Assembly (NCBI GenBank): GCA_036940085.1
Contig: JALLBK010000249.1
Location: 1-58,651, forward strand
Direction: 5' to 3'
Length of the DNA: 58,651 bases
From: Discostella pseudostelligera
Lineage: Eukaryota > Bacillariophyta > Thalassiosirophyceae > Thalassiosirales > Thalassiosiraceae
Shown here: piece by piece, positions 57,645 to 58,651 of the stretch
Layout: the number at the start of each line of letters is the position of its first letter
Numbering within the stretch: the first letter of the stretch is position 1
Position numbers and translations under genes: made by a program
The notes under the pieces: generated by a model
Database searches by the model: none
Seen by the model: the letters and a program-made list of their open reading frames with translations, nothing else
Told to the model about the DNA's origin: nothing

Positions 57645-58651
57645 ATTGGAAAGTATTACCCACACAACACCTCACCTCAGCTGGTCGTCGACGACTTCTT
57701 TATCATTACGGATCTAGTGAATATTTCCGATATTTTATTCATGAGCTTCGCCAATAAATTTGATTCGATAACAGCTCAAATGTTGGGTTATCTGTCGCTT
57801 CATAGGCGCAGGTAGTCACATTGGACGCAATAATTCCTCTCTGAACCGAACATAATATTCTTCCTGTAAATTCAGACCACAAAATAGCTCAATTTTTTGT
57901 CGGCTTTGACATCTTCTGCGTCTCAATGTGACAGCCCAGGCGAATGACTTCCATATTCGACATTTCCATGCTATGAGTCATTAGGAGGGGACTCCGAGAT
58001 GCAGCTCGCGGATGTCGATGACATCATTACTATTTAGATATCGTCATTCTTCATCTCCTCATACACTGCTCAAATGATAGTTCTTTTTTGACAGAAGTAC
58101 TTTGTACCCTATTGCCCCCCCCCACACACAATCATCCGCCACCACCGTACGTTATCGAGAGTGGGTAGTGTCGGATCTGTCCAATAATTCAAGACGGTAG
58201 ATAGCCTCAAAGATTATGTCTTGATTGATTGTTGTGTTGCCATAACCGACAGAATGTTGAGGTGCCGCCAGCCGGCAAGAGAGAATACCATATACCATCC
58301 CAACTCCCAACACATGCCGACCGAACCTGCTAGTGCAGAGAGAGGATCCGCCACCCCCACCACACCTGGAAATCGATTCCATGCGTTGGAGTTCGGTGGG
58401 GTGATGGATGGTGGGGTGATAGAGGTGAGATGGAGAATAGACGGAGGCACTACAATTAGGTAATGCAGCGATGGCCATGGAAATATTGACAATGTCGGCG
58501 AAACAACCACCTCCGACAGCCCAATACCGACATGTGATATTGTACATCGCCATGGCCATGGACAAAGAGAGCATACTTATGCAGTAATGATAATAATAAC
58601 GTCATACCATGAATTGACTCAAATTATGTACTCGTATCGGATGGTTGCGGC
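57645..58651. other. Right-edge region without a supported gene
   Basis: About 1 kb. A reverse-strand ORF (58152-58574, ATG start, 140 residues, MLSLSMAMAMYNITCRYW) has no recognisable domain and overlaps an ORF on the other strand, so I leave it as doubtful. A C9 run occurs near 58116. The region may hold the promoter of a gene beyond the window. Confidence 0.4.

Noticed and set aside
58152..58574. Reverse-strand ATG ORF of 140 residues at the right edge
   Set aside because: Another long ORF overlaps it on the opposite strand, and no domain or leader is convincing.

Overview
The window looks like nuclear DNA of a diatom, probably a centric one such as a Thalassiosira or Skeletonema relative; this is inferred from gene content, not from any search. 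Pointers are: short spliceosomal introns (56 to about 160 bp, mostly GT-AG) in most genes; bipartite plastid-targeting leaders with an ASAF-type motif on phosphoglycerate mutase, enolase, a DUF3727 protein and an SDR protein; a type III metacaspase (p10 before p20); a TLC-type nucleotide transporter; and two-domain FEX and EMC8/9 proteins. Genes are dense, on both strands, often in divergent pairs sharing 250 to 500 bp promoters. Exon junctions given below were read from the sequence and checked only by reading-frame continuity.

Left third (1-17 kb): truncated subtilase (-), mitochondrial ribosomal GTPase DAP3/mS29 (-), EMC8/9 (+), type III metacaspase (-), plastid DUF3727 protein (+), a four-exon prolyl-4-hydroxylase-like oxygenase (+), an EF-hand plus cyclic-nucleotide-binding voltage-gated cation channel (+), and a plastid atypical SDR protein (-).

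Middle (17-41 kb): a 1119-residue protein built on a 377-residue internal duplication with a Cys4 motif (+), an HMG-box protein (-), an ATAD3-like AAA ATPase (+), a HEI10/ZIP3-like RING protein (+), a tetraspanin-like four-helix membrane protein (-), three tandem SLC35F1/F2-like transporters (+), an acidic low-complexity protein (-), a fused two-domain FEX fluoride channel (+), an RBR ubiquitin ligase with C-terminal membrane helices (-), and a GlcG/HbpS-like secreted protein (-).

Right third (41-58 kb): a repeat-rich gap with a tRNA-related fragment, a divergent pair of plastid phosphoglycerate mutase (-) and enolase (+) which catalyse consecutive glycolytic steps, alanyl-tRNA synthetase (+), a TLC nucleotide transporter with a stop-free 90-bp intron (+), a small ORF and a two-exon cytochrome b5 (-), acetyl-CoA synthetase (-), and a frameshifted pRiA4b ORF-3-like gene (+).

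Two single N characters (32653 and 55298) are each flanked by exact 72-bp direct repeats. They look like unmerged contig overlaps, and they distort the third SLC35F gene and one intron of acetyl-CoA synthetase. No rRNA, convincing tRNA, CRISPR array or intact transposon was seen.
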